Source: Desulfobacterales bacterium
GTDB taxonomy: Bacteria; Desulfobacterota; Desulfobacteria; Desulfobacterales; JAFDCJ01
Assembly: GCA_020345785.1 (NCBI GenBank)
Contig: CP070771.1
Span: forward strand, 95,321-122,449
Direction: 5' to 3'
Length of the DNA stretch: 27,129 nt
Shown here: positions 7,506 through 15,870 of the stretch, piece after piece
Layout of the letters: each line of letters starts with the position of its first letter
Position numbering within the stretch: position 1 is the first letter of the stretch
The notes under the pieces: model-generated
Database searches by the model: none
What the model saw: the letters and a program-made list of their open reading frames with translations, nothing else
Told to the model about the DNA's origin: nothing
Program-made: the position numbers and the translations under genes

Positions 7506-8069
7506 TTAAGACAACGCTTTTAGGTTTTCATACCCCATCCGCGCCGCCTTCCGGTTGATCTCGATTTTGTCGTCCGGGAAAAAATCAGGGAGGGCTTTGT
7601 AAATCGACTCAAGGGAGACATCCCCTGCGGCTGCACAGTATGCACCAATCAAAATGACATTGGTGATGGGAATCGTGGTTTTGCCGTAGGTCTCATGGGC
7701 GATCAACGTCGCATCAATGCTAAAAAGACGTTCAACGTTGCCGGTGAGCTCACGAAGCTTGGCGATATTATCGTCAGTGCAGTTGATAATGGCCGTTCCA
7801 TCAGACTTAAGGCCGGCCAACGGCTTGGCCATCTTAAAAAGATTGAAGTCCATCACAATGACGACATCCGGTGTATACACTTTGCTCCGGATCGCTATTT
7901 GCTCATCAGCCAACCTCAAATAAGCGATGACCGGTGCTCCTCGCCGTTCCGCGCCGAACTGGGGAAAAGATTGGGCCCAATATCCCTCGAGAAAGGCCGC
8001 TGTTGCCAATATCTGCGCACCGGTCACGGCCCCTTGACCCCCCCGGCCTAAAATCTTAATTTCCTTCAT
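7506..8069 (-). CDS. 2-oxoacid:ferredoxin oxidoreductase, gamma subunit
   Basis: 187 residues from the ATG at 8069, preceded by AAAGGAAAGG; an upstream extension to 8177 has no family similarity. It shows the gamma-domain pattern GRGGQGAVTGAQIL at the start, FPQFGAERRGAPV and a TPDVVIVMDFNLF segment. Gamma subunits of pyruvate/2-oxoisovalerate oxidoreductases are normally adjacent to alpha and beta; here they are about 7.8 kb apart, separated by the transporter, aminotransferase, cupin and radical SAM genes. No other gamma subunit is in the window, so it most likely completes the enzyme encoded at 15871-17957. Confidence 0.9.
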   Translation of the reverse strand: MKEIKILGRGGQGAVTGAQILATAAFLEGYWAQSFPQFGAERRGAPVIAYLRLADEQIAIRSKVYTPDVVIVMDFNLFKMAKPLAGLKSDGTAIINCTDDNIAKLRELTGNVERLFSIDATLIAHETYGKTTIPITNVILIGAYCAAAGDVSLESIYKALPDFFPDDKIEINRKAARMGYENLKALS

Positions 8070-8212
8070 GTGCCTTTCCTTTAAGTGTCGTGGACGGGTT
8101 GAATAAGCTCTGACGTTGCATAAATTGACAACGGTTTTCATAACAAAAATCTGAATCCAAGAGAACATGTTATGCAATTTAAAGGTACGCGCCCCGCCGG
8201 CTGAGACAATTA

Positions 8213-8247
8213 GCCCTGATTATTCACGCTTCAAGAATAATCAGGGC
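8213..8247 (-). terminator. Intercistronic stem-loop after binding-protein gene
   Basis: A perfect 13-bp inverted repeat, GCCCTGATTATTC (8213-8225) and GAATAATCAGGGC (8235-8247), with a 9-nt loop. It lies 39 bp after the binding-protein stop in the direction of transcription. No U-tract follows on the minus strand, so it is more likely a partial terminator or an mRNA-protecting hairpin than a strong intrinsic terminator. It would uncouple binding-protein expression from the gamma subunit and reductase genes downstream. Confidence 0.6.
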
Positions 8248-8285
8248 CAAGACGCCGTTCGTGAATCGACTCGCTCTTTTCCATA

Positions 8286-9407
8286 TTACTTTTTATAGGG
8301 AACGATTTTGCCTTCCTTGATCGTCCAGACCTCAAACGTTCCGGCCACGTCGCCGTACTGGTCGAAAGTCTTATCCCCGGTGACACCGGGGTAGTTTTGG
8401 CCTACCTTTTTTAAACCATCTTTGATCCCGGGACCTGTATATCCACCTACCTCGATCGCCTTGGCAATCATGTTGAGGGCATCATAGGCAAAATCCGAGA
8501 AGATCGGCGGCTCTTCTTTATATTTGGCCATGTAATCCTTGCGAAAGTCCTTGTAGAGAGATGTTTCAGTGTCCACTTTTGGAGACATGACCAAAATTCC
8601 CTCGGCGGCATCGCCGGCTAATTTTATCGTCTCATCGCTCTTGATGCCCTCAGAGGCCAACCATTGAACATCAATACCGATCTCTTTGGCTTGCTTAAAA
8701 ATGATGGATGCTTCTGCCGGATGACCAACGACCATGACGGCTCCCGCCTTGGATGTTTTGACCTTCAATAGCTCGGTCCTGAAATCATTACCCTCTTTTT
8801 CAAATGCAATGCTGGCAAGGGCATTACCGCCTTTTTTCTCAAAGGCGTTGACGAAGGCATCGTTTAATCCCCGGCCGTAGTCGCTGTTTACGAACATTAC
8901 AGCAGCCTTCTTGTATCCCAGATCCCAGAATACGTCCGCCATGACGACCCCTTGATAAGAGTCCGAGGCAATGACGCGGAAAGTGAAATCGCCGCATTTC
9001 GTCGTGATATCAGGAGAAGTAGAAGGCGGCGCGACAAGGACAACTTGGTTTTCCTCCGCGACGGGGCAGGCCGCCAGGGTCGCGGTGCTCGTAGCGGCGC
9101 CGATCACGGCGGGAACTTTGTCAACCGTTACCAGCTTTTTCATGGCCGAGACCGTCTTGGCAGGGTCGGCGATGTTGTCTTCATACACCATAACAATTTT
9201 TTTGCCGTTTATCCCACCCGCAGCGTTTAGCCGTTCCACCGCCAGATCGACACCCTTTTGAATGTTCAGCCCGTATACCGCCAGATTACCGCTCAAGGGT
9301 TCGATCAACCCGATCTTGTAGACATCTTCAGCAAGGCTGTTGCCTCCCAAAGCAAATAGACCAAATCCAATTACCACACACAGCGTTAGCAAAGCTTTTA
9401 CTTTCAT
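8286..9407 (-). CDS. Branched-chain amino acid ABC transporter, periplasmic binding protein
   Basis: 373 residues. The signal peptide MKVKALLTLCVVIGFGLFAL ends near GGNSLAED, with likely cleavage after about residue 26. The mature part is a type I periplasmic binding protein of the Leu/Ile/Val group: IGLIEPLSGNLAVYGLNIQK, AAGGINGKKIVMVYEDN, VPAVIGAATSTATLAACPVA, then a second lobe with DYGRG and FSDFAYDALN. It probably binds the substrate of the LivHMGF transporter in the periplasm. The group also includes members for urea, amides and aromatic acids, so the exact ligand is not certain. AAAGGAGAAG precedes the ATG. A 98-bp gap separates it from livF and a stem-loop follows it, both consistent with high separate expression. 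Confidence 0.93.
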   Translation of the reverse strand: MKVKALLTLCVVIGFGLFALGGNSLAEDVYKIGLIEPLSGNLAVYGLNIQKGVDLAVERLNAAGGINGKKIVMVYEDNIADPAKTVSAMKKLVTVDKVPAVIGAATSTATLAACPVAEENQVVLVAPPSTSPDITTKCGDFTFRVIASDSYQGVVMADVFWDLGYKKAAVMFVNSDYGRGLNDAFVNAFEKKGGNALASIAFEKEGNDFRTELLKVKTSKAGAVMVVGHPAEASIIFKQAKEIGIDVQWLASEGIKSDETIKLAGDAAEGILVMSPKVDTETSLYKDFRKDYMAKYKEEPPIFSDFAYDALNMIAKAIEVGGYTGPGIKDGLKKVGQNYPGVTGDKTFDQYGDVAGTFEVWTIKEGKIVPYKK

Positions 9408-9505
9408 GACCTTCTCCTTTCAAAATATATTTTAAACCGCGTTCAGAGCACGCCTTACGAATCCTATCACACCTCACTTTCATTTGATTATTTTCCGCCA
9501 TGAAT

Positions 9506-10213
9506 CTAGCCCCCCATATATAACCTGACGACGTCCTGATTTTCAAGAAGGTTCTGACCGCTGTCGGTCATCTTATTTCGGCCGAGTTCGAGTACATAAC
9601 CGCGATGCGATATTTGCAACGCCCCGTAGGCATTTTGTTCAACCAGAATAACCGGAGTCCCCTCTCTGTTAATTTCCATGATTTTCTCGAAAATCATTTG
9701 ACGAAACATCGGCGCCAATCCCAAGGTGGGCTCGTCAAGAAGCAACAGCTTAGGATGCAGAATCAGCGCCCGCCCGATCACCAGAAGCTGCTGCTCCCCC
9801 CCACTGAGCGTCGCGGCATTCTGCTTGCGCCTTTCCGCGAGAATGGGGAATCGTTGGTAAATCTCGGCGATATCTTTTTTAACTTCGGCTTTGTCATCCC
9901 GGATAAAAGCTCCCATTTCCAAATTCTCTTCTACGGTAAGGGAAGGAAACACACTCCTTCCTTGAGGAACAAAGCAGATTCCGCTTTTAACAACCTCGTC
10001 CGGCCGCCGGCCGCCGATATCCTGCCCCAGAAATTTGATCGTCCCCGACATGGGGTTGAGGATACCGGATATCGATCTGAGCACGGTGGACTTGCCTGCC
10101 CCATTGGGTCCGATGATGCATATAATTTCTGAGGCATCCACTTGAAGGGATACATTGCGCAGGACTTTGATCCTGCCGTAACCCGCGTGCAGCCTGTTAA
10201 TTTCCAAAATCAT
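9506..10213 (-). CDS. livF: Branched-chain amino acid ABC transporter ATPase LivF
   Basis: 235 residues. Walker A GPNGAGKST (35-43), signature LSGGEQQLLVIGRAL, Walker B LLLLDEPTLGLAP and LVEQNAYGAL, the LivF form of the switch region. It hydrolyses ATP with LivG to drive uptake through LivHM. It overlaps the end of livG by 17 bp, so translation is probably coupled. Confidence 0.94.
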   Translation of the reverse strand: MILEINRLHAGYGRIKVLRNVSLQVDASEIICIIGPNGAGKSTVLRSISGILNPMSGTIKFLGQDIGGRRPDEVVKSGICFVPQGRSVFPSLTVEENLEMGAFIRDDKAEVKKDIAEIYQRFPILAERRKQNAATLSGGEQQLLVIGRALILHPKLLLLDEPTLGLAPMFRQMIFEKIMEINREGTPVILVEQNAYGALQISHRGYVLELGRNKMTDSGQNLLENQDVVRLYMGG

Positions 10214-10970
10214 ACGTCGTCCCTAAATAGGCCTTCACGACATTTTTATCTTTTTGTACGAATTCCGGGGGTCCTTCTGAAATTTTTGCGCCAAAGTCCA
10301 ATACGAACACATTTTCGCAAATGCTCATGACAAACTGCATATCGTGCTCAATGATGAGAAAGGTTTTGCCCTCCCGATGGAGGTCCAAGATGACCTTTTT
10401 CATCTTGTTGATCATGGTGGGGTTGATTCCGGCCGCCGGCTCATCCAGCATTATCAATTCCGGCGATGTCAAAAGCGACCTTCCCAATTCAAGAAGCTTT
10501 TTCTGGCCATAGGAGAGATTGGCGGCATATTCCCTGTGCAGCTCATCCAGCCCGACCAGTTCAAGCAGTTCCATCGCTTTTTGGCGGTTGACCTCCTCCT
10601 GCTTGCGTATCGGTCCTATTTGAAAAAGCGCCCGCAGAAAGCTTTCGCCCAATTGCTGTTTCGGAGCATAGAGCATATTCTCCATTACAGTCATTCCGGA
10701 AAATACACGTGTGATCTGGAAGGTTCGCACGATGCCCTCCTGGGCAATCTCATACGGCCTCAAACGTGTGATTTCGCGATCTTTAAAATATATCACTCCA
10801 TCGTCAGCCCGGTAAAATCCGGTGATGACATTAAAAAGGCTGGTCTTCCCGGAGCCGTTCGGTCCAATGAGTCCCGTAATCGAGTTATCTTTTACATCGA
10901 ACGAACAGCCGTTCAGGGCCACAACCCCACCGAAGGCCTTTCTGATATTATCAATCCTCAAGATCGCCAT
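10197..10970 (-). CDS. livG: Branched-chain amino acid ABC transporter ATPase LivG
   Basis: 257 residues from the ATG at 10970, which has GAAAAGG in front; a start at 10991 would add seven residues and a longer overlap with livM. Walker A GPNGSGKT (36-43), signature LSYGQKKLLELGRSL, Walker B LIMLDEPAAGINP and the H-loop IEHDMQFVM. The insertion after Walker A, EGIVRTFQITRVFSGMTVMEN, is typical of LivG. It pairs with LivF on the cytoplasmic face of the LivHM permease. Confidence 0.94.
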   Translation of the reverse strand: MAILRIDNIRKAFGGVVALNGCSFDVKDNSITGLIGPNGSGKTSLFNVITGFYRADDGVIYFKDREITRLRPYEIAQEGIVRTFQITRVFSGMTVMENMLYAPKQQLGESFLRALFQIGPIRKQEEVNRQKAMELLELVGLDELHREYAANLSYGQKKLLELGRSLLTSPELIMLDEPAAGINPTMINKMKKVILDLHREGKTFLIIEHDMQFVMSICENVFVLDFGAKISEGPPEFVQKDKNVVKAYLGTTYDFGN

Positions 10971-11856
10971 AGACCTTTTCAAACCTTTCAACCCGACTTT
11001 TTTCCCGACCCAGGATTCCTCTTGGGCGAAAGAGCATCAGCAGAATCAGCATCACGCTGAATATCATCTGCTTCAGGGGCCCTGTAACGCGTCCCGGCAG
11101 TTCCAAAAGGCGCAGGAGCTCCGGAATTAAAATGATGATCACGGCTCCCAAAACTGCGCCAAAGTTGTTGCCCATTCCACCCAGCACGACCATAATCAGG
11201 ATAAAAATTGTTTGTTGGATGGTAAATGAAGATGGATCAATGAAGCTGATGTAATGGGCGTAAAGGCTGCCGGCCATGCCGGCAAAAAAACAGCCCAGGA
11301 AAAGGGCACGCAGTTTAAATCGATAGACATCTTTGCCCAATGCCTGGGCGGCAAACTCATCTTCTCGAATTCCTTTCAGAACCCGTCCGTACGGAGAGCG
11401 GAACAACTTCTCCATAATCAGAAACGTAATCAGAAAGAAAATAAGCGCAAATACTAAATAGGATTCCGTGCTGGTTATATGAAGCGAAAAGATTTTTGGT
11501 TTCGGTATTCCCGGCAGGCCCATAGGACCGCGGGTAAGGCCCATCCAGTTATTGAATACCGATTTGATGGATTCCCCCAGTCCTAAAGTCGCGATGGCCA
11601 GATAGTCTCCTTTTAGTTTGAGTGTCGGAATGCCGATAAAATACCCGATCATTCCGGCCAGCAGCGCGCCCAGAAAAAGGCAGGCCAGAAAGGGGAAGCC
11701 CTGGAATGCCAAAAGGGCGGAGCAGTACGCTCCGATTCCGAAAAAGGCGATATGGCCCAGGTTGAACATTCCGGTCAAGCCCACAATCATATTCATGCTC
11801 AATGAGAGCATGGAGTAAATACAGAAAAAAATGACGATGTGAAAAACATAGTTCAT
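10951..11856 (-). CDS. livM: Branched-chain amino acid ABC transporter permease LivM
   Basis: 301 residues with about eight to ten predicted membrane segments, starting with MNYVFHIVIFFCIYSMLSLS. It contains GDYLAIATLGLGE and the cytoplasmic coupling loop SPYGRVLKGIREDEFAAQAL, both typical of LivM, and ends in the hydrophilic tail ILGREKSRVERFEKVYGDLE. It is translationally coupled to livH by a 4-bp ATGA overlap. Confidence 0.94.
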   Translation of the reverse strand: MNYVFHIVIFFCIYSMLSLSMNMIVGLTGMFNLGHIAFFGIGAYCSALLAFQGFPFLACLFLGALLAGMIGYFIGIPTLKLKGDYLAIATLGLGESIKSVFNNWMGLTRGPMGLPGIPKPKIFSLHITSTESYLVFALIFFLITFLIMEKLFRSPYGRVLKGIREDEFAAQALGKDVYRFKLRALFLGCFFAGMAGSLYAHYISFIDPSSFTIQQTIFILIMVVLGGMGNNFGAVLGAVIIILIPELLRLLELPGRVTGPLKQMIFSVMLILLMLFRPRGILGREKSRVERFEKVYGDLED

Positions 11857-12734
11857 TGTTTGAATTCTTCTTCCGGCTTTATGCCAAATATACCCGACGG
11901 TCTGAGGAGAAGGACCAAAACCAGAATGACAAAGGCCACTGAATTCTTATAACCCGTGGGGATATACCAAATCCCAAAATTCTCGGCAAACCCGATAATG
12001 AATCCTCCCACCATCGCCCCTCGAATCGATCCGATCCCTCCGACAACCGCGGCAGCAAACGCCTTGATACCTAAAATAAAACCCATTACAGGGTTTAAAT
12101 TGGTCTCAAATGCGATGAGGATTCCGGCCACCGCAGCCAGGGAGGAACCGATACCGAAAACATAGGAGATAACCCGGTCAACTTGGATACCGACGACCGA
12201 AGCAATGGTCATTTCATCGGCGGTGGCGCGCATGGCCTTGCCCAGCTTGGCGTTTTTTAAATACAGATTCAAAAGGATCATCAGCAGGATGGAGGTCAGA
12301 ACAATGACAATCTGAATCGGTGTGATGTAGGCCCCCAGGAACAACAGCCCTTTAGCGGAAACTATCCTCAGCGTTTTTGTTCGGGCGCCAAAGAGAAGCA
12401 TAACCGCGCTTTGGAGAAAGATCGATACGGCGATCGCCGTGATCAGAGGGGCCAAACGGGGCGCATCTCTGAGGGGTTTGTAGGCAATTTTTTCGATCAG
12501 AATACCTAACGCCGCCACCGTTATGACGGCAATCCCGATGGAAGGTAAAATTGGCAGACCCACATATTGAATTAAAAAGTACGTAATATATGCCCCCACC
12601 ATGGCCAGGTCCCCGTGGGCAAAGTTGATGAACTTGAGTACGCCGTAGACCATGGTGTAACCAATGGCCACCAGGGTATATATACCGCCTGCAATAATAG
12701 AGTTAACTAAAAGCTGGAAAAATAAATCCATCAC
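11853..12734 (-). CDS. livH: Branched-chain amino acid ABC transporter permease LivH
   Basis: 293 residues, an integral membrane protein of the LivH type. It contains INFAHGDLAMVGAY near the N terminus, the coupling loop LGKAMRATADEMTIASVVGI, and GIGSIRGAMVGGFIIGFAE. It is the first gene of the transporter block and lies 57 bp after the aminotransferase gene on the same strand, so it is probably part of the same transcript. Confidence 0.94.
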   Translation of the reverse strand: MMDLFFQLLVNSIIAGGIYTLVAIGYTMVYGVLKFINFAHGDLAMVGAYITYFLIQYVGLPILPSIGIAVITVAALGILIEKIAYKPLRDAPRLAPLITAIAVSIFLQSAVMLLFGARTKTLRIVSAKGLLFLGAYITPIQIVIVLTSILLMILLNLYLKNAKLGKAMRATADEMTIASVVGIQVDRVISYVFGIGSSLAAVAGILIAFETNLNPVMGFILGIKAFAAAVVGGIGSIRGAMVGGFIIGFAENFGIWYIPTGYKNSVAFVILVLVLLLRPSGIFGIKPEEEFKQ

Positions 12735-12791
12735 ACACCGCTTTCCGCAAGAACATTAAGACATCTTCACAGGTAAGATGAGCGTGCGACA

Positions 12792-13865
12792 TCAGGCAAT
12801 CACCGCTATCCAGCCATAGGGATCGGGCGCCAATCCGTACTGGAGATCGGTCAACCTTTTAAAAAGGGTTTGGGCAAGCTCTCCGGTTTGCCCGTCTGCG
12901 ACGGTCACATCCTCCCCTTTGTAGCCAAAGCTTGCCACGGGCGATATAACTGCAGCAGTGCCCACGCCGAAGGCCTCTGCCAGTTCACCGGACTTTGCCT
13001 TGTCAATGACTTCATCAATGGCCACCGGGCGCTCATTGACCGTAAGTCCCATATCGCGACACATGGTCAGGATGGAATCGCGGGTGATGCCGGGCAGGAT
13101 CGTTCCCGCCAGCGGCGGTGTCACAAGCTCGTCCTTGAACTTGAAACAGATATTCATGGTTCCCACTTCTTCCACATATCGCCGCTCCACGGCGTCCAGC
13201 CAGAGAACCTGAGTGTATCCTTTCGCATGGGCTTCCACCTGGGCCTTGAGGCTGGCCGCATAGTTGGCGGAAGTTTTGGCCTGACCGAGGCCGCCGGGAG
13301 CGGCTCTGACATAAGTTTCTTCCACCAGGATCGTCACCGGATTGAATCCCTCCGGGTAGTAAGCGCCGACCGGACCGGTGATGATGTAAAAAATGTACTC
13401 ATGGGCCGGTCGGACGCCAAGGAAAGCTTCATTTGCAATAATGGTCGGACGCACATAAAGGGAGGTTCCCGGTGCGGCAGGAACCCAGTCCTTGTCTACC
13501 TGGATGAGCTTTTTCATCCCTTCGTATACCAGGTCGGTGGGAAATCCCGGTATACACAACCGTTCGCAGGATTGCTGCATTCGCTTCAGGTTGTCCTGCG
13601 CTCTAAAAAGTGCGATCCGATTGTCGGGGTGGCGGTAGGCCTTGTGTCCATCAAAAACCTCCTGACCGTAATGGAGCACAACCGCCGCCGGATCCAGAAT
13701 AAATGGCGCGTAAGGTACGATCCTGGGAGAATGCCATCCTTTTTTGATTTCGTAATCCAGGATGAACATATGGTTGGAAAAGTAAATCCCAAATCCAAGC
13801 TGGGATTCGTCGGCCGGCTTCTGCCGTGCCATGCCGGCCCGAACCAGAGTAATCGGAATGTCCAT
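12792..13865 (-). CDS. ilvE: Branched-chain amino acid aminotransferase (fold IV PLP enzyme)
   Basis: 357 residues, the length of the longer (eukaryote/actinobacteria-like) BCAT form. Landmarks: LHYGQEVFDGHKAYR near residue 65, LYVRPTIIANE, the PLP-lysine segment GLGQAKTSANYAASLKAQ (Lys197), EVGTMN (233-238) that holds the phosphate and carboxylate, and GTILPGITRDSIL. It interconverts Val/Leu/Ile and their 2-oxoacids using 2-oxoglutarate/glutamate. Beside a Liv transporter and a 2-oxoacid:ferredoxin oxidoreductase, the catabolic direction is the natural reading. AAAGGAG precedes the ATG. A 147-bp gap upstream may hold a promoter, but none was clear. Confidence 0.93.
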   Translation of the reverse strand: MDIPITLVRAGMARQKPADESQLGFGIYFSNHMFILDYEIKKGWHSPRIVPYAPFILDPAAVVLHYGQEVFDGHKAYRHPDNRIALFRAQDNLKRMQQSCERLCIPGFPTDLVYEGMKKLIQVDKDWVPAAPGTSLYVRPTIIANEAFLGVRPAHEYIFYIITGPVGAYYPEGFNPVTILVEETYVRAAPGGLGQAKTSANYAASLKAQVEAHAKGYTQVLWLDAVERRYVEEVGTMNICFKFKDELVTPPLAGTILPGITRDSILTMCRDMGLTVNERPVAIDEVIDKAKSGELAEAFGVGTAAVISPVASFGYKGEDVTVADGQTGELAQTLFKRLTDLQYGLAPDPYGWIAVIA

Positions 13866-14012
13866 GGATCAACTCCTTTCGGTATAATTTGCAACTGGCA
13901 TTTCCACTCGCTTGACTTCCAGATCGAATCGAGCGTTCCGGAGTTGTATTGGATTTGCTCATAAATGCAAGGATGAATGGCGTCACCTTCCAGGCGGCAT
14001 CTGAGGAATCAC

Positions 14013-14327
14013 TCAGACCATTTCCATGCCATCCTCGGCTTTAAATTGATGGGCCGCATTGGCCGGCACGTAGACCGCGTCACCGGGCTTGACCTGGATT
14101 TGCTTCCCGTCTATCTCGACGCTTCCCTGGCCTTTGAACACATAGATTTCATGCTCATAATCATGGCTGTGGTTAGGGCTTTGCCCTCCGGGTGCAAAGC
14201 TGATAACGCGCATATCAAAATTCGGGGCACCGTCTTTTTTCCCGATGACCGTACGCAGTGTGACGTCTCTGGCCCCGGCCGCGGTAATCTCTTCCGGCTT
14301 TTCATCCTGATAGTTGATATGTTTCAT
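14013..14327 (-). CDS. Small cupin protein; possible TGA-interrupted C terminus
   Basis: 104 residues to the first stop, from the ATG at 14327 with AAGGAGG directly upstream. A single cupin barrel: motif 1 has H53-x-H55-x4-E60 (PNHSHDYEHEIYVFKGQG) and motif 2 has PGDAVYVPANAAHQF with His93, enough for a metal site. Related anaerobe cupins end with a segment like FVCLIPxGxPE at about 113-115 residues. Here the same frame reads MEMV-TGA-VIPQMPPGR and stops at 13983, so the TGA falls exactly at the family Cys and reading through gives 114 residues. Either Sec is inserted or this is a nonsense change. Function in the pathway is unknown; it lies between the radical SAM and aminotransferase genes. 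Confidence 0.82.
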   Translation of the reverse strand: MKHINYQDEKPEEITAAGARDVTLRTVIGKKDGAPNFDMRVISFAPGGQSPNHSHDYEHEIYVFKGQGSVEIDGKQIQVKPGDAVYVPANAAHQFKAEDGMEMV

Positions 14328-14365
14328 CAATAACCTCCTTCTCAAGTTAGGGGTTTCGCCCCCAT

Positions 14366-15742
14366 TTACACTGCCACCGCCTCTTTTTTCCCGGTCTCCA
14401 ATTCCCGCTGAACTTTGCGCAGGCGAAGCTCTTCGGCAATTAAGGACGGCATGCCGCACAGGTAACAGTCATTGGGAAGCCCGGCCGGATCAAATGCATC
14501 CACCCCGTGCTTGAGACGAATGTCGGCAATCTTTTTGACCATCTCCACAAACCAATCGGCATTGGGGGCCCGAAATTTGGAGTATTTGGTACCCTCAACT
14601 GGACTCCAGATCAACGGAATACTGCCGATCCCCCGTTCCGACATCCACTCGACACCCTCGAGCAGGCTCTCCGCCGGTTCCATAAACCCCGTCACAAAAT
14701 GGGTGCTCACCCTTCCGGGACCGTAGACCTCCGTGGCCACCTCCAGTGCTCTCAACCAGTGATCCCGGCCCTGAACCTTGGCTTTGCCCGGACAGTATTT
14801 TTCGAACAGAACCGGATCCCAGATCTCTAAATTGTAAGCCACCGAAAACGCCCCTTGGGCCTTATGCTGCTCGATACTCTTGAGGTCCTTGTCTTCCGGC
14901 GCCGTGCGAATCACGTTGACCGGAATGTCATCCCGTTGCAGGGCTTCCTGCATCGCGCGAATCACACTCAAAACCATCTCGTCTTCGCGGTCCACGATTT
15001 CGCCGGCTTTGTTTTTGCCGCGGGTTAAATAACCGCCGGTCAGCAGGATGTGCTTGACGCAGCCTTCATCAAAGGCCGCCTTGGTGGTTTTGAGAATTTG
15101 GTCGTAGGAGCGCTTGGAAACCTGCAGATCATCCTTGGTCCAGTTCATGTTCGGCACAATGTTGCAAAAGTCACATCCGTTGCCCCCAGTCCAGTACATA
15201 CAAAAAGTGGCATAGTTCAAAACCAGACAGTCCTGACCACGCTTGGGGGCAATGCGGCGCATGATGATATCCGGTGATGCCTCCAGGCTATAATACCGGG
15301 GTCTGGGGATATGGCGGCATTCGATCACAAATTCCCCGTCACGCTTGAGCATCATCACTCCGTCTTCGACCGTGCACAGCCACCGGGAATCTCTGTTTTC
15401 CCTGACCTGCACAATGCTGTCCATGGGCAAAAGCAACTCCTCCGGCAGATAGTAGGTATGCTCGCCGATATTCCAGTCAAATAGCCAACGGGACTGCTCG
15501 CGGTAGACATCACAGATACCTTCCAAGGCCGATTCATCAAATCGCACCCCATCGGTCAGCAGACTGGCTTTGACCCAAATTTCCTTCTCCAACCCCTCCG
15601 GCGTCGGATCCAGCGGCGGGGTCACCAGCGGTGCCCTGGGGTCCTCCGCCCAATAGGTCGCCTTGTACCAATCCTCCCATTTTTGGTTGATGTCTGAAAA
15701 CAGCTTCTGGGTCTCTGCTCGGCTAAGATCGTCGGTAATCAT
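14366..15742 (-). CDS. Radical SAM protein with atypical CX8CX2C cluster motif
   Basis: 458 residues. The centre of the protein has NYATFCMYWTGGNGCDFC, giving Cys181, Cys190 and Cys193. This is CX8CX2C instead of the canonical CX3CX2C for the SAM-bound 4Fe-4S cluster. It is followed by LLTGGYLT (233-240), which resembles the SAM-binding GGE strand, and TGFMEPAESLLEGVEWM, typical of the barrel's C-terminal half. A second CX2C (Cys426, Cys429) lies near the end. The N-terminal 170 residues are not a domain I recognise. It is preceded by AGGAGAG and lies between the oxidoreductase beta subunit and the cupin, so it is presumably part of the same pathway or modifies one of its components. Reaction unknown. 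Confidence 0.85.
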   Translation of the reverse strand: MITDDLSRAETQKLFSDINQKWEDWYKATYWAEDPRAPLVTPPLDPTPEGLEKEIWVKASLLTDGVRFDESALEGICDVYREQSRWLFDWNIGEHTYYLPEELLLPMDSIVQVRENRDSRWLCTVEDGVMMLKRDGEFVIECRHIPRPRYYSLEASPDIIMRRIAPKRGQDCLVLNYATFCMYWTGGNGCDFCNIVPNMNWTKDDLQVSKRSYDQILKTTKAAFDEGCVKHILLTGGYLTRGKNKAGEIVDREDEMVLSVIRAMQEALQRDDIPVNVIRTAPEDKDLKSIEQHKAQGAFSVAYNLEIWDPVLFEKYCPGKAKVQGRDHWLRALEVATEVYGPGRVSTHFVTGFMEPAESLLEGVEWMSERGIGSIPLIWSPVEGTKYSKFRAPNADWFVEMVKKIADIRLKHGVDAFDPAGLPNDCYLCGMPSLIAEELRLRKVQRELETGKKEAVAV

Positions 15743-15870
15743 GATTCTTCTCTCCTGTTTTTGGTGTTCTTTTGAGTTAAGCTACCTGGATAAAAAGCCT
15801 CATTTCCTTTTCGGGGCGAATTCTTCCCTTATTTTCAACAAAAAATGCTGAATTTGGAGGCAAGCTTATA

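Noticed and set aside
10344..11060. 238-codon plus-strand open frame
   Set aside because: Antisense to livG and the end of livM, with no recognisable protein pattern.
12870..13964. 364-codon plus-strand open frame
   Set aside because: It lies wholly antisense to the well-supported aminotransferase gene and its leader; the translation shows no family motif and is a codon-bias shadow.
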